Positions 43,544 through 52,524 of a DNA stretch of 64,000 bases are shown piece after piece. The notes under the pieces are model-generated. The model searched no databases. It worked only from the letters and a program-made list of their open reading frames with translations, and was not told the origin of the DNA. Position 1 is the stretch's first letter. Every line of letters starts with the position of its first letter. Source of the stretch: Kiloniellales bacterium (GTDB taxonomy: Bacteria; Pseudomonadota; Alphaproteobacteria; Kiloniellales; JAKSBE01); contig JASJBF010000017.1 of the NCBI GenBank assembly GCA_030066685.1, forward strand, positions 1-64,000. Reading direction: 5' to 3'. Both the position numbers and the translations under genes were made by a program.

Positions 43544-44482
43544 TCAGATCCGCCGCGCCAGGGCGACCGCCGCTGAAGAGCCGCCGCCGACCAGGGCGGC
43601 CCAAAGCCGGCCAAAGGGCCCCGGCGCGCCGCCGTGGTGGTGCCGGGCCTCGTCGCGGTGCTCGAGCTCGTCCTCGCGGCAGCGCTTCAGCAGGGTCAGG
43701 ATTTCCGGCTGTTCGCCGCCGGCTTCCAGGGCGTCGATCTGGGCGCCGTAGTGGCGGTCGACGAAGGTCTCGACCGCGTCGACGGTCAGGTAGACCGCCC
43801 GCGGCCCGAAGAGCGCCGGCAGGGCGCCGGTCAGCCAGCCGGCCAGGCGCCAGAGCGGCAGCAGGCGGCTGCGCGCTCGAGGCGGCAGGACCTCGTTCAG
43901 GGCCTGCAGGTGACTGGCCTCGGTCGCCAGGTGGCGGGCCGCGAAGTCCCGAACGGCGGGATCGCGGGTCACGGCGGCCATGCCCTTGTAGATCCACACG
44001 GCGCCGGTCTCGCCCGCGTGGTCCGAGCGCAGCTCGGCCAGCAGCCAGGCCGGCAGGTCGCAGGCGCCGTCGTCTTCCCCCTGGACGAGGAGCCGTTGGA
44101 GCCGCGGACGCAACCGCAAGAAGGCGTCGTAGGCGCGGTCGGCGAGCCAGCCCGTCTCCCGGAAACCGAAGGCCCAGCCCAGGGGCCGGAAGGCCGGCAG
44201 GGCCCGCCAGACCGCTGCGAAGGCCGGGCCGCCCGAGAGCCGGCTGCCGTCCGGCAGCAGCACGTGAAAGCGAGCGAGCGCGGCGCAGCGCGGCAGCCCG
44301 GGCGCGACCTCGCCCTCGGGCAGCCCGCTGACGTCCAGCCATCGGATGGCGGCCGCGCCGCGGCGGCGGCGATAGAAGGCGATCTCGCGCCGGCACAGCG
44401 GGCAGGCGCCATCGTAGAAGACCGTCAGAGCCGGCGCCGCCGGTCCCCGCACCCCTTGCAGGCTTGACGTATCAGGCGCCAT
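43544..44482 (-). CDS. Fusion of DCC1-like thiol-disulfide oxidoreductase (DUF393) and Coq7 demethoxyubiquinone hydroxylase
   Basis: Residues about 18-130 form a DUF393/DCC domain with the redox motif C27-P-L-C30 in FYDGACPLC. Residues about 145-295 form a Coq7 di-iron hydroxylase: E158 (HAGETGAV), E188-x2-H191, E238 (VDAVETFVDRHY) and E272-x2-H275 give all six ligands. Coq7 hydroxylates demethoxyubiquinone in ubiquinone synthesis. The joining of a thioredoxin-like domain to Coq7 is unusual. The start overlaps the esterase stop by 11 bases, and the photolyase-like gene follows after 4 bases, giving a three-gene minus-strand operon. Confidence 0.85.
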   Translation of the reverse strand: MAPDTSSLQGVRGPAAPALTVFYDGACPLCRREIAFYRRRRGAAAIRWLDVSGLPEGEVAPGLPRCAALARFHVLLPDGSRLSGGPAFAAVWRALPAFRPLGWAFGFRETGWLADRAYDAFLRLRPRLQRLLVQGEDDGACDLPAWLLAELRSDHAGETGAVWIYKGMAAVTRDPAVRDFAARHLATEASHLQALNEVLPPRARSRLLPLWRLAGWLTGALPALFGPRAVYLTVDAVETFVDRHYGAQIDALEAGGEQPEILTLLKRCREDELEHRDEARHHHGGAPGPFGRLWAALVGGGSSAAVALARRI

Positions 44483-45341
44483 GGTTCGGAAGCCCCTCGA
44501 TGAAGGCCAGGGTGGAGTCCACGACCGGCGCGTGGTCGTCGAAGGGCTCTGCGAGGGCGAGCAGGACCCAGATGTGGCCGATCCGATCCAGCGGCTGGTA
44601 GCGGGTCTCTGCGCCGAGGTCCGTCAGACGGACCGCCAGCTCTTCCGAGTTCCGGGGCCGCACCGTGGTGTCGTCCAGGCCGTGGATCAGCAGGCTCGGC
44701 GGCGCATCGCCCCGGGCGAAGTTGATTGCCCGCGCCCGCTCGGCCGGGACCGCGCCCTCGAAGATCGGACGGATGCGGCGGTACCGCAGCGGGTCGAAGA
44801 CGTAGGGACCGGCCAGGCCGACCCAGCCGTCGACGGCTTGGGACGGAAGACCCTGCGCTTCCAGGTAACGCGGGTCGAGCGCCAGAAGGGCCGCGATCTG
44901 TGCCCCGGCCGAGTGGCCCATCAGGACCAAGGGCCGCGACCGAGCGCCGTCGAGGTTCTTTCGGATCCAGCCCACGGCCAGGGCGCCGTCCTCGACGAAG
45001 CCCGGGAAGCGAACCTCGGGATAGAGCCGGTAGTCGGGGATGACCGTGGTATAGCCGCGGCTGGCGAAGGCCTCGCCGACGAAGCGGTAGCCCTGCCGCG
45101 CGCCCCGCCTCCAGCTGCCGCCGTAGAAGAAGACCACGGTGCCCTTCGAGACCTCGCCCGCCGGCGGCCGATAGACGTCGAGCCGGTGCCGCGCCTCCGG
45201 CCCATAGGCGATGCCGGTCTCGGCCTGATGGCTGTCTTCGGGCACCAAGGAGTTCACCAGCCCCAGCGGCGAGCAGGCCGGGAGTGCCAGGGCCAGGAGC
45301 GGCGCGGCGAGAGTCTTCAAGGATGTTTTAAGCCTAGCCAT
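44472..45341 (-). CDS. Lipoprotein-type alpha/beta hydrolase (carboxylesterase)
   Basis: This 289-residue protein has a lipoprotein-like signal (LALALPACSP, Cys about 23) and an esterase fold: oxyanion loop VVFFYGGSW, nucleophile elbow GHSAGAQ, an acidic residue in GLDDTTV and His in IGHIWV. It resembles BD-FAE/hormone-sensitive-lipase-like esterases. The ATG at 45341 is chosen; the frame is open further upstream. First gene of the esterase-DCC/Coq7-photolyase-like operon. Confidence 0.85.
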   Translation of the reverse strand: MARLKTSLKTLAAPLLALALPACSPLGLVNSLVPEDSHQAETGIAYGPEARHRLDVYRPPAGEVSKGTVVFFYGGSWRRGARQGYRFVGEAFASRGYTTVIPDYRLYPEVRFPGFVEDGALAVGWIRKNLDGARSRPLVLMGHSAGAQIAALLALDPRYLEAQGLPSQAVDGWVGLAGPYVFDPLRYRRIRPIFEGAVPAERARAINFARGDAPPSLLIHGLDDTTVRPRNSEELAVRLTDLGAETRYQPLDRIGHIWVLLALAEPFDDHAPVVDSTLAFIEGLPNHGA

Positions 45342-45659
45342 ACCCTTGTCTACGGGTGTCGGGCGAAGAAGGATGAAGCAGGGCGCACCTTGCCCTTCAG
45401 CCAAGACCCGAGCCCGGGATCTGCGCCGACAGGGGCCAAGCGTTCCCGAGGGCAAGCTGCGCGCCCTGGGCGCTGTAGCGTCGCTGGGCAGGGGATCGCT
45501 TATGTGGATGCTTAGCCGGAACTCGCAGCCCTCAGGTCAACAGCGGTTCGATCATGACCTCGACCAGGGCTGGATCTTCGAGGCAATCGTTACAGGGGCC
45601 GTGCTCTTGCCAAGCCCCGCAGCGGCGATCAGGTGTAGCCGGAGGCATGGAGATTCCGC
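45342..45659. other. 318-bp gap without a credible gene
   Basis: It should contain the promoter of the esterase operon and the end of the TPR gene. Open frames here (such as - strand 45532-45813) overlap the TPR gene out of frame and have no recognisable protein features. No hairpin with a U-run seen. Confidence 0.45.
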
Positions 45660-47636
45660 CTAGCTCTCCCGCCGAAGAGCGGCACGGATCGCCTTGGCTC
45701 GTTCCTCGTAGGGCTTGGCCGCCTCCTCGCGACCGAGACGGCGCAGGAGTCCGGCGTAGGCATCGAGCGTCCCCGCAAAAGTCGTCGGATCGATTCCGCC
45801 GGTCCCCTCCCAAACCGCTATGACATGGCGATACAAGGGCTCCGCCTTTTCAGGTTTTCCGCGTCTTACATGGCCTTCGGCCAGCTTGAGCAGGGTGGGG
45901 ACGAGATCCGAATGCTCGTGCCGATGCTTTAGCCGCCACTGCTGTAGCTCGCGGGCTTGGAGAGCCATCAAATGGTAAGATTTGGCGAGAGAGGCTTGCC
46001 CTTTCGCCTCGGCGGCCCGCCCGAGTTCGGAGAGCCGCAAGGCGAGATGGGCATGAGGAGGCTCCTTGGTCCGGTCCAGAATGACCAGCGCCGCTCTGTA
46101 GAGCGGCTCGGCCTTGTCCAGCTCGCCCTTGGCCGCATGGACCGATGCGAGCGTCCGCATTGCGGTTCCAGTCTCGCGCCGCATCTCGCCGAAGACCTTC
46201 ACTGCGACCGCCAAAGCGCGCCCGGCGGTTTCTTCAGCCTTGGCCAGATCACAGTTATTGCGGTAGAGCACTGCCAAGGTATTCAAAGTCTTGGCAACTG
46301 CCGAGTCCTTGAGGACGATGGCCTCGTCGCGAACCGCCAGGGCCAGCTCGATCTCCACCGTCGAACCAAGAGGTTCGCCAGCTCGGTGGCGACAGCTACG
46401 AGACCTGGCGGCCGGGATGGCTTGCTCGACAGTGCCGTCGATCAAGTCTTTCTGTCGGACCTCCAAGGCCATCTCGTAGAAGGACGTCGCAATAGCGGTC
46501 TCGCCCTTGTCGTCGGCGGTCGCGCCCAAATCCTGCAGCATCTTGGCCTGCCAACGGAGTACATTGGGGCTCCTTTTGGGTTGAGTATCCAGAATCCGGC
46601 GGAGGACGGACCTCGCTTCCACGAAGCGGTGCAGCTTTGCGAAGAAGTCGGCCCGCTGCGTCAGCACCGAAACCGTGTCGCCGTGGTTTGGTCCCCGAGC
46701 GGCTTCCGTGATCCGCAGCGCCTCGTCATTCAACGCCAGGGCGCGCGCCACGTCACTCTTTCGAAAATAGACCTCGGCGAGATGGCTGCGCGTCCGGCCA
46801 ACGTCCGCGTGCTCGGCGCCCAGAGCCTTTTCGCGAATTGCCATCGCCCGCAATAGCAACGTCTCGGCATCCTCGTACTTCTCCGTGACGTAGAGGTTGA
46901 TCGCGAGGCCGGTCAGGCTCTCGGCCACCTCCGGATGCTCGGAACCCCGCAGCCCTTCGCGGAGGTTCAGGGAACGTAGGTGCAGCGGCTCTGCCTTTTC
47001 GCCCTTGCCCAGAAAGCTGTAGGCCGTCGCCAGGTCGTGAAGTGTTTCGGCGATCCTGTGATCGTCCGGCTCCGGCATCGATTCCTCGATCGCGAGCGCC
47101 TCTTCCAGATGCCATGCCGCAGCCGCGGGATTCTGGTCCCAAAGGTAGGCCTTCCCCAGGCTTCGATGTGCCAGCTCCTGGTGCTCCGGGACCAAGCCCC
47201 GGGTCGTGGCGACGATGAGGTTTGCGCGGTCCAAGGCGACCGTGGCTTCGAAATACCGACCTTGATGGAAATGGAGTTGCCCCAGGGTGTTCAGGCTTCT
47301 GGCCACATCGATGTGCTTAGCCCCTAATGCCGCCTCGCGTATCGCCAAGGCACGCCGATAGAGGGGCTCGGCCGCGGCGTAGTTCTGTCGCCTCTCGTGG
47401 AACCAACCTAGCTGAGTCAGGCTCCGAGCGTGCTCCGGGTGATCGGGGCCAAACTCCCGTTCACTGATCTCCGAAGCCGTCTCTAGAAAAAGGATGGCCT
47501 CTGCGACTCGCCCTTTGTCAGAAAGAGCCTCGGCTTCCCCGCGGGCCGCCAAGAGCTCCGGCGGGGGCGGCTCCTGGGCGCAGGCGGAGAGCACCATCAG
47601 CCCGAGCCCCAAGCCCACAACGGTCTTCCTGACCAT
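45660..47636 (-). CDS. Kinesin-light-chain-type TPR lipoprotein
   Basis: This 658-residue protein has a lipoprotein signal (LMVLSACAQ, Cys about 19) and about ten tetratricopeptide repeats of the TPR_10/12 kind (AEPLYRRALAIREAALGAKH, AETLLLRAMAIREKALGAEH). Such proteins act as scaffolds. Around residues 420-460 the repeat pattern breaks into AIPAARSRSCRHRAGEPLG before resuming, which may be a diverged repeat or a pair of compensating frameshifts. Its G+C is lower than neighbours. GGAGG precedes ATG 47636. No partner is obvious. Confidence 0.82.
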   Translation of the reverse strand: MVRKTVVGLGLGLMVLSACAQEPPPPELLAARGEAEALSDKGRVAEAILFLETASEISEREFGPDHPEHARSLTQLGWFHERRQNYAAAEPLYRRALAIREAALGAKHIDVARSLNTLGQLHFHQGRYFEATVALDRANLIVATTRGLVPEHQELAHRSLGKAYLWDQNPAAAAWHLEEALAIEESMPEPDDHRIAETLHDLATAYSFLGKGEKAEPLHLRSLNLREGLRGSEHPEVAESLTGLAINLYVTEKYEDAETLLLRAMAIREKALGAEHADVGRTRSHLAEVYFRKSDVARALALNDEALRITEAARGPNHGDTVSVLTQRADFFAKLHRFVEARSVLRRILDTQPKRSPNVLRWQAKMLQDLGATADDKGETAIATSFYEMALEVRQKDLIDGTVEQAIPAARSRSCRHRAGEPLGSTVEIELALAVRDEAIVLKDSAVAKTLNTLAVLYRNNCDLAKAEETAGRALAVAVKVFGEMRRETGTAMRTLASVHAAKGELDKAEPLYRAALVILDRTKEPPHAHLALRLSELGRAAEAKGQASLAKSYHLMALQARELQQWRLKHRHEHSDLVPTLLKLAEGHVRRGKPEKAEPLYRHVIAVWEGTGGIDPTTFAGTLDAYAGLLRRLGREEAAKPYEERAKAIRAALRRES

Positions 47637-48005
47637 CACATCCCCCTCCCGCCGAACATCGCTGCCGACACGCCCGCGTTGCTCAGACCGGCTCTTCAGG
47701 CGCCGGCCCTCCCTGGAAGTCATAGCATAGCGAATTTCAAAGGGATATTTCTCCCAGAGGCTGCAAAAGCCTCTCGGGGTAAACAAGGCAAACCACCGCC
47801 AAGGCAGGATGCCTGTGTAGTGCTCATTCGCAGTCAACCGCGCCCTAGGTTGGCAACGAGTCGGTCATGGTCTCTACCGGAGCCGGACCTTCCACGGCGA
47901 ACATGTCAAGGACCCCCATGGCCAGGCCCGTGTGGGTTTCCGACCCAGGTGGGCTGGACTTGGACGGCGCCGCCGGCGCAGAGGTTAAGCCCTCCGACCC
48001 GGCGC
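47637..48005. other. 369-bp gap with a small hairpin
   Basis: This lies between the TPR start and the anti-sigma stop, both minus strand. It is locally AT-richer around 47720-47800, likely the TPR promoter region, and holds a 7-bp hairpin (47756-47762 with 47768-47774). I see no gene. Confidence 0.45.
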
Positions 48006-48359
48006 TCAGGAGCCGGAGCGGGCGGCGAGGATGGCGTTGACCAGCTCTTTCTCGACCTCCTCGGGAAGGGCCTCCGCCCCGGCCGAGAAGACCGTCCGGC
48101 CGAGCTCGATGGTGCGCAGGTAGGCGGTGAACTGGACCCGGCAGCTCGGGCAGATCGTGAAATGATACTCGAAGACCCGGCGCTGCCGCGCGGAGAGTGC
48201 GCCCTCGTGGTAGTCGAGGATGAAGGCTTCAAACTCGGCGCAGGTGATCTGCCCGGGGAAATGCCGCAGGAAGATCGAGGCCAGCCAGCGCTTGGCCGGG
48301 CCCATCGGCCCGCGGCCGCCGAGCATCCAGGACGCCATCGCGATCATCAGCTTCTTCAT
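48006..48359 (-). CDS. Zinc-finger anti-sigma factor (ZAS/zf-HC2 type)
   Basis: This 117-residue cytoplasmic protein carries the HxxxCxxC zinc motif, H66-x3-C70-x2-C73, with Cys40 as probable fourth ligand, as in ChrR/RsrA-type anti-sigma factors. No membrane segment is clear. The start overlaps the sigma-factor stop by 4 bases (ATGA), the normal arrangement, so it should hold that sigma factor until an (probably oxidative) signal. Confidence 0.85.
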   Translation of the reverse strand: MKKLMIAMASWMLGGRGPMGPAKRWLASIFLRHFPGQITCAEFEAFILDYHEGALSARQRRVFEYHFTICPSCRVQFTAYLRTIELGRTVFSAGAEALPEEVEKELVNAILAARSGS

Positions 48360-48997
48360 AGCCCGTCCTCGCGGAAGAGCGGCTCGAGCAGGGCCTTGAG
48401 CGCCATGCGGGCGCGGTGCAGCCGGACCTTGGCCGCGGAGACGCCGATGCCCAGGAGCGCCGCCGTCTCCCGGGTATCATAGCCTTCGATGTCGCGCAGC
48501 AGCAGCACGCTGCGGTAGCTCGCGGGGAGTTGATCGATGGCCCGGCGCACCGCCCTGCGGGTGCTCTCCTTCTGGAGCAGGTCCTCGGCCGAGGCTGGCG
48601 GCGCGCCGGTCGGGCCGATCAGGAGGTCGAAGCGGTCGAACTTCGGCTGCAGGGCATCCAGGGAGTCCTCGTCGTCGCGCCGGGCCCGGATCGCCGAAAG
48701 GGCTGCGTTGATCACGATCCGGTGCAGCCAGGTGCCCAGGGCCGAGCGCCCTTCGAACTGGTCGATTTTGCGATGGACCTGGAGAAAGGCCTCCTGCAGG
48801 CAATCCTGCGCATCCTGGTGGTTGCCGGTGAAGCGCCGCGCGACCGGATAGAGCCGCGGCGCGTAGTGGCGGACCAGGGTCTCGAAGGCGACCGTCTCGC
48901 CCCGCTTGAGCGCGGCGACCAGGGCTCCGGTGTCGGGCGCGCGCCCGGACGCGGCGGCGGTCTCCTCCGTGACGACGTCCTGTCCTCGCCTCTTCAC
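48356..48997 (-). CDS. ECF-type RNA polymerase sigma factor
   Basis: This sigma factor of about 213 residues has region 2 (FETLVRHYAPRLYPVARRF, then DAQDCLQEAFLQVHRKI) and region 4 (LPASYRSVLLLRDIEGYDT, then LGIGVSAAKVRLHRARM). I chose GTG 48997 with GAGG upstream; ATG 49093 would add an unlikely leader. It is paired with a zinc anti-sigma factor and is divergent from the antiporter gene. Confidence 0.87.
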   Translation of the reverse strand: MKRRGQDVVTEETAAASGRAPDTGALVAALKRGETVAFETLVRHYAPRLYPVARRFTGNHQDAQDCLQEAFLQVHRKIDQFEGRSALGTWLHRIVINAALSAIRARRDDEDSLDALQPKFDRFDLLIGPTGAPPASAEDLLQKESTRRAVRRAIDQLPASYRSVLLLRDIEGYDTRETAALLGIGVSAAKVRLHRARMALKALLEPLFREDGL

Positions 48998-49185
48998 CGC
49001 GCCCTCGCTGCCTCTGCCGGGTCCGGCGCCCGGCAGTCTAGGGCATTCCCCGGGCAAAAGGCGAAGAAAGACCGCCGAGGCCGTGGGTGGCATCGTTTTG
49101 GTGTAACCTCGCGGCCGCAGGCTGCGTCTAGGAAGGGGTCGCAGTCCCCAGCGCGCGGGCACCGGCTCAGGGAGGCTGGAGCGAG

Positions 49186-50463
49186 ATGGACATCCAGGCG
49201 TTTGCGGTCATCGCCGCCGGCGTGGTCCTCTTCGGCCTGGTCTCGCGCCGGCTCGAATCCTCGCCCTTGACCGGACCAATGCTCTTCGCCGCCTTCGGCC
49301 TGCTGATCGGCGGTGCGGCCTTGGACATCGCGGACCTGGAGTTCGGCCACGGCTTCATTCACGGGCTCGCCGAGGTCACGCTGGTCCTGGTCTTGTTCTC
49401 CGACGCGGCCCGGATCGACCTGCGCGTGGTTCGCCGCGACCACGACCTGCCGGTCCGCATGCTGCTGATCGGCATGCCCCTGATCATCGCCGCGGGGACC
49501 CTGCTGGGCCTCGCCCTGCCGCTCGGCCTCGGGCTCTGGGAGGCCGCCCTGCTGGCGGCGATCCTGGCACCGACCGACGCCGCCCTGGGCCAATCGGTGG
49601 TGGCGAGCCCGCTGGTGCCGGCACGCATCCGCCAGGCGCTCAACATCGAGAGCGGCCTCAACGACGGAATCGCCCTGCCCCTGGTCCTGCTCTTCGCCTG
49701 CTTCGCCTCTTTGGCCCACGCCGCGGAGGGCGATCGCAACTGGGTCGTCTTCGGCAGCCTGCAGGTCACGCTCGGCCCCCTGGTCGGCGCCGCGGTCGGC
49801 TGGGCGGCCGCGCGCCTGATCGACGGCGCGGTCAAGGCCGCCTGGATGGCCGAGAGCTACGAGGGCCCGGCGATCCTGGGCGTCGCGCTCTTGGCCTTCG
49901 CCGGCGCCGAGATCGTCGGCGGCAACGGCTTCATCGCCGCCTTCGTCGCCGGCATGGCCTTCGGCAACCAAGTGCGCGAGCGCTGCGGCTTCCTCTTCGA
50001 GTTCGCCGAAGCCGAGGGCCACCTCCTGACCCTGCTGACCTTTCTGATCTTCGGCGCCGCCATCTTGCCCGAGGCCATCGGTCACGCCGGCCCGATGGTC
50101 CTGCTCTACGCCGTCCTCAGCCTGACCGCGGTGCGCATGGTCCCCGTCGCGCTTTCGCTGCTCGGCGCGGGCCTGCGGGCGCCGACGGTCGGCTTCCTGG
50201 CCTGGTTCGGACCGCGCGGGCTGGCCTCGATCCTCTTCGCGCTCTTCGTCCTGGAGGAGGCGGAGACTCCGGGCGCCCAGACCATCCTGGCCACGGTCGT
50301 GGTCACGGTCGCGCTCTCGATCCTGGCGCACGGCCTGACCGCGGCGCCGGCCGCCCGCTGGTACGGGAACGCCATCCGGCGTCAGCGCGAGTGCGCTGAA
50401 GCCAAGGCGGTCAGCGAGATGCCGACGCGGGTCGGCAAGCTGTCCGGCGCGGCCGGCCGGTGA
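49186..50463 (+). CDS. Cation:proton antiporter, CPA1 (NhaP) family
   Basis: This 425-residue inner-membrane exchanger has about 12-13 transmembrane segments, with the characteristic unwound-helix motif PTDAALG (T130-D131) and ESGLNDG (N159-D160) which carry Na+ or K+ and H+. A basic C-terminal tail of about 30 residues is soluble. It helps pH and salt homeostasis, which matches a genome rich in osmolyte transport. Intergenic distance to the next gene is 52 bases. Confidence 0.9.
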   Translation: MDIQAFAVIAAGVVLFGLVSRRLESSPLTGPMLFAAFGLLIGGAALDIADLEFGHGFIHGLAEVTLVLVLFSDAARIDLRVVRRDHDLPVRMLLIGMPLIIAAGTLLGLALPLGLGLWEAALLAAILAPTDAALGQSVVASPLVPARIRQALNIESGLNDGIALPLVLLFACFASLAHAAEGDRNWVVFGSLQVTLGPLVGAAVGWAAARLIDGAVKAAWMAESYEGPAILGVALLAFAGAEIVGGNGFIAAFVAGMAFGNQVRERCGFLFEFAEAEGHLLTLLTFLIFGAAILPEAIGHAGPMVLLYAVLSLTAVRMVPVALSLLGAGLRAPTVGFLAWFGPRGLASILFALFVLEEAETPGAQTILATVVVTVALSILAHGLTAAPAARWYGNAIRRQRECAEAKAVSEMPTRVGKLSGAAGR

Positions 50464-50515
50464 AACCCTCAATCCAGGCGAAAGAGATCGCCGACACCTC
50501 ACCCAAGGAGACGTC

Positions 50516-51259
50516 ATGCTCAATGAACTGCAGGAAAAGTGGTGCTCGGAAAGCACCTGGGATTTCTCCGACCTCAAGGCCCTGTTCCTGAACTGCACGC
50601 TGAAGAAATCGCCCGAGATCTCCCACACCGACGGCCTGATCCGGATCGCCCGGGCGATCCTGGAAAAGAACGGCGTCGCGGTGGAGGCCTTGCGGCCGGT
50701 CGACCACGACATCGCCGCCGGGGTCTACCCGGACATGACCGAGCACGGCTGGGACAAGGATGACTGGCCGGAGATCTACAAGAAGGTCGAGGCCGCCGAC
50801 ATCCTGGTCCTGACCACGCCGATCTGGCTGGGCGAGAAGTCCTCGGTCTGCACCCAGGTCATCGAACGGCTCTACGCCAACTCGCACATCCTCAACGACG
50901 CCGGGCAGTACGCCTATTACGGCCGGGTCGGCGGCTGCCTGGTCACCGGCAACGAGGACGGCGCCAAGCACTGCGCCATGAACGTGCTCTATTCCCTGCA
51001 GCACCTGGGCTACGTGATCCCGCCCCAGGCCGACGCCGGCTGGCTTGGCGAAGCGGGGCCGGGGCCCTCCTACCTGGACCCGGGGTCGGGCGGCCCGGAG
51101 AACGACTTCACCAACCGCAACACCACCTTCATGACCTGGAACCTCCTGCACCTGGCGCGGATGATCAAGGACGCGGGCGGCATTCCGGCCCACGGCAACC
51201 AGCGCTCCAAGTGGGAGGCCGGCTGCCGCTTCGACTATCCCAACCCGGACTATCGCTGA
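50516..51259 (+). CDS. Flavodoxin-like NADPH-dependent FMN reductase
   Basis: This 247-residue protein has a flavodoxin fold: LKALFLNCTLKKSPEISHTD (FMN phosphate loop), VLTTPIWLGEKSSVCTQVIE (isoalloxazine-binding segment) and GGCLVTGNEDGAKHC. It should reduce FMN or quinones with NAD(P)H. GGAG lies upstream of the ATG. Exact substrate is not evident. Confidence 0.87.
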   Translation: MLNELQEKWCSESTWDFSDLKALFLNCTLKKSPEISHTDGLIRIARAILEKNGVAVEALRPVDHDIAAGVYPDMTEHGWDKDDWPEIYKKVEAADILVLTTPIWLGEKSSVCTQVIERLYANSHILNDAGQYAYYGRVGGCLVTGNEDGAKHCAMNVLYSLQHLGYVIPPQADAGWLGEAGPGPSYLDPGSGGPENDFTNRNTTFMTWNLLHLARMIKDAGGIPAHGNQRSKWEAGCRFDYPNPDYR

Positions 51260-51268
51260 GCCTGCGAT

Positions 51269-51472
51269 TCACCCGAAGAGGCAGAGCAGGCCGTAGCAGG
51301 CATCGAAGAAGCGGTCGAAGACGAGGTAGAGGGCGAGGTCGAGGAGAAGGGCGAGGGTCAGAAGGGGCAGGCAGAAGAACACCGCGAAGTAGAGCAGAGC
51401 CCAGCCGGTGAAGCGGCGGCGTGGGATCCTTTGCCTGCGAAGGGTCTGGCCCTGTTTCGCAACCGATGCCAT
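51269..51472 (-). CDS. Small hydrophobic membrane protein, 67 residues
   Basis: Short basic N-terminus (about 20 residues, RRQRIPRRR), then two hydrophobic stretches in about 45 residues (FTGWALLYFAVFFCLPLLTL, and LLDLALYLVFDRFFDACYGL). It ends 9 bases from the flavin reductase stop and is convergent with it. No family recognised and the ribosome site is weak, but composition is that of a real single- or double-span membrane protein. Confidence 0.55.
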   Translation of the reverse strand: MASVAKQGQTLRRQRIPRRRFTGWALLYFAVFFCLPLLTLALLLDLALYLVFDRFFDACYGLLCLFG

Positions 51473-51525
51473 AAGCAGAAGGTTATAGAGACCCCACCGT
51501 CCGGCTGGAAGGATCCCGCTCGACC

Positions 51526-52479
51526 GTGTCGCCTTCGTTTCCTCCGATCGAGATCGCCTGGGAGGCCTGCCCGCGGCCGGCGTGGGAGCGCCTGCTGCGG
51601 CGCGCCGGCAAGTCGAGCCTGGAGCAATCCTGGTCCTACGGCGAGGCGGTGGCCCGCTACGCCGGGCAGAGCGTCGCCCGGGCCGTGGTCTCGCGCGGCG
51701 GGCGGGCGCTGGCGCTGGTCCAGGTCTTCGGGCGGCGCCTCGGACCGCTCGGCCGCCTGCAGCGCATCCTGCGCGGCCCGGTCTGGCTCGACGCCGGGCT
51801 GGATGCCCGCACGCAAGGCGAGGTCCTGCGGGCGATCAAGGGCCGCTTCGGCCTGCGCCGGCGCGCGCCGCTGCTCTGGCTGCCGGAGCTGCCGGACGCG
51901 CCGGCCAGCGCGGCGCTGATGCGGGGCCTCGGCAGCCGCCGCATGGTGACCGGCTACAGCTCGCTCTGGCTCGACCTCGCGCAGAGCGAGACGGCGCTGA
52001 GGTCGGGGCTGCACGTCAAGTGGCGCAACGCCCTCAAGGCCGCGGAGCGGCAGCGGCTGAAGGTCGAGGCCGACCACGGCGGCCGCCGGCTGGACGAGTC
52101 CCTGGCGCGCTACGACCGCTTTCGGCGCGGCCGGCGCTTCGCCGGGCCCAGCGGCGCCTTCATCGCCGCCCTGGCCGAGGCCGGGCGGCGCGGCCGGGAG
52201 GTCCTGCACCTCGGCGCCGAGGCCGGCGGCGAGCTGCGGGCCGGCATCGTCCTGGTCCGCCACGGCGCGGCCGCCACCTACTACGCCGGCTGGACCAGCC
52301 CGGAGGGCCGGCGCGACAAGGCCCACAACCTTCTGCTCTGGCAAGGCCTGCTGGCGCTGAAGGCGGGCGGGACCCGCTGGCTCGACCTCGGCGGCGTGAG
52401 CCCGACCGCGCCGGGCGTGGCCCGCTTCAAGCTCGGCCTCGGCGGCGAGCTCTTCACCCTGACGGGGACCTATCTCTGA
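51526..52479 (+). CDS. GNAT-fold acyltransferase, FemAB-like (Acetyltransf_6)
   Basis: This 317-residue protein resembles the FemAB/BioF2-like acyltransferases: an N-terminal half with LEQSWSYGEAV, and a C-terminal half with LHVKWRNALKAAERQ, RAGIVLVRHGAAATYYAGWTS (split motif) and LDLGGVSP. GTG start, with GGAAGGA 14 bases upstream, so the start is moderately sure. It probably adds an aminoacyl or acyl group to a cell-wall or other acceptor. Confidence 0.8.
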   Translation: MSPSFPPIEIAWEACPRPAWERLLRRAGKSSLEQSWSYGEAVARYAGQSVARAVVSRGGRALALVQVFGRRLGPLGRLQRILRGPVWLDAGLDARTQGEVLRAIKGRFGLRRRAPLLWLPELPDAPASAALMRGLGSRRMVTGYSSLWLDLAQSETALRSGLHVKWRNALKAAERQRLKVEADHGGRRLDESLARYDRFRRGRRFAGPSGAFIAALAEAGRRGREVLHLGAEAGGELRAGIVLVRHGAAATYYAGWTSPEGRRDKAHNLLLWQGLLALKAGGTRWLDLGGVSPTAPGVARFKLGLGGELFTLTGTYL

Positions 52480-52524
52480 CCGGGCGCGGCTGACACCTGG
52501 GTGCAGAGCTGCTAAGCAGAGGAC

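Noticed and set aside
48998-49162. N-terminal extension of the sigma factor
   Set aside because: Residues before the GTG at 48997 do not look like sigma factor; the GTG has a good ribosome site.
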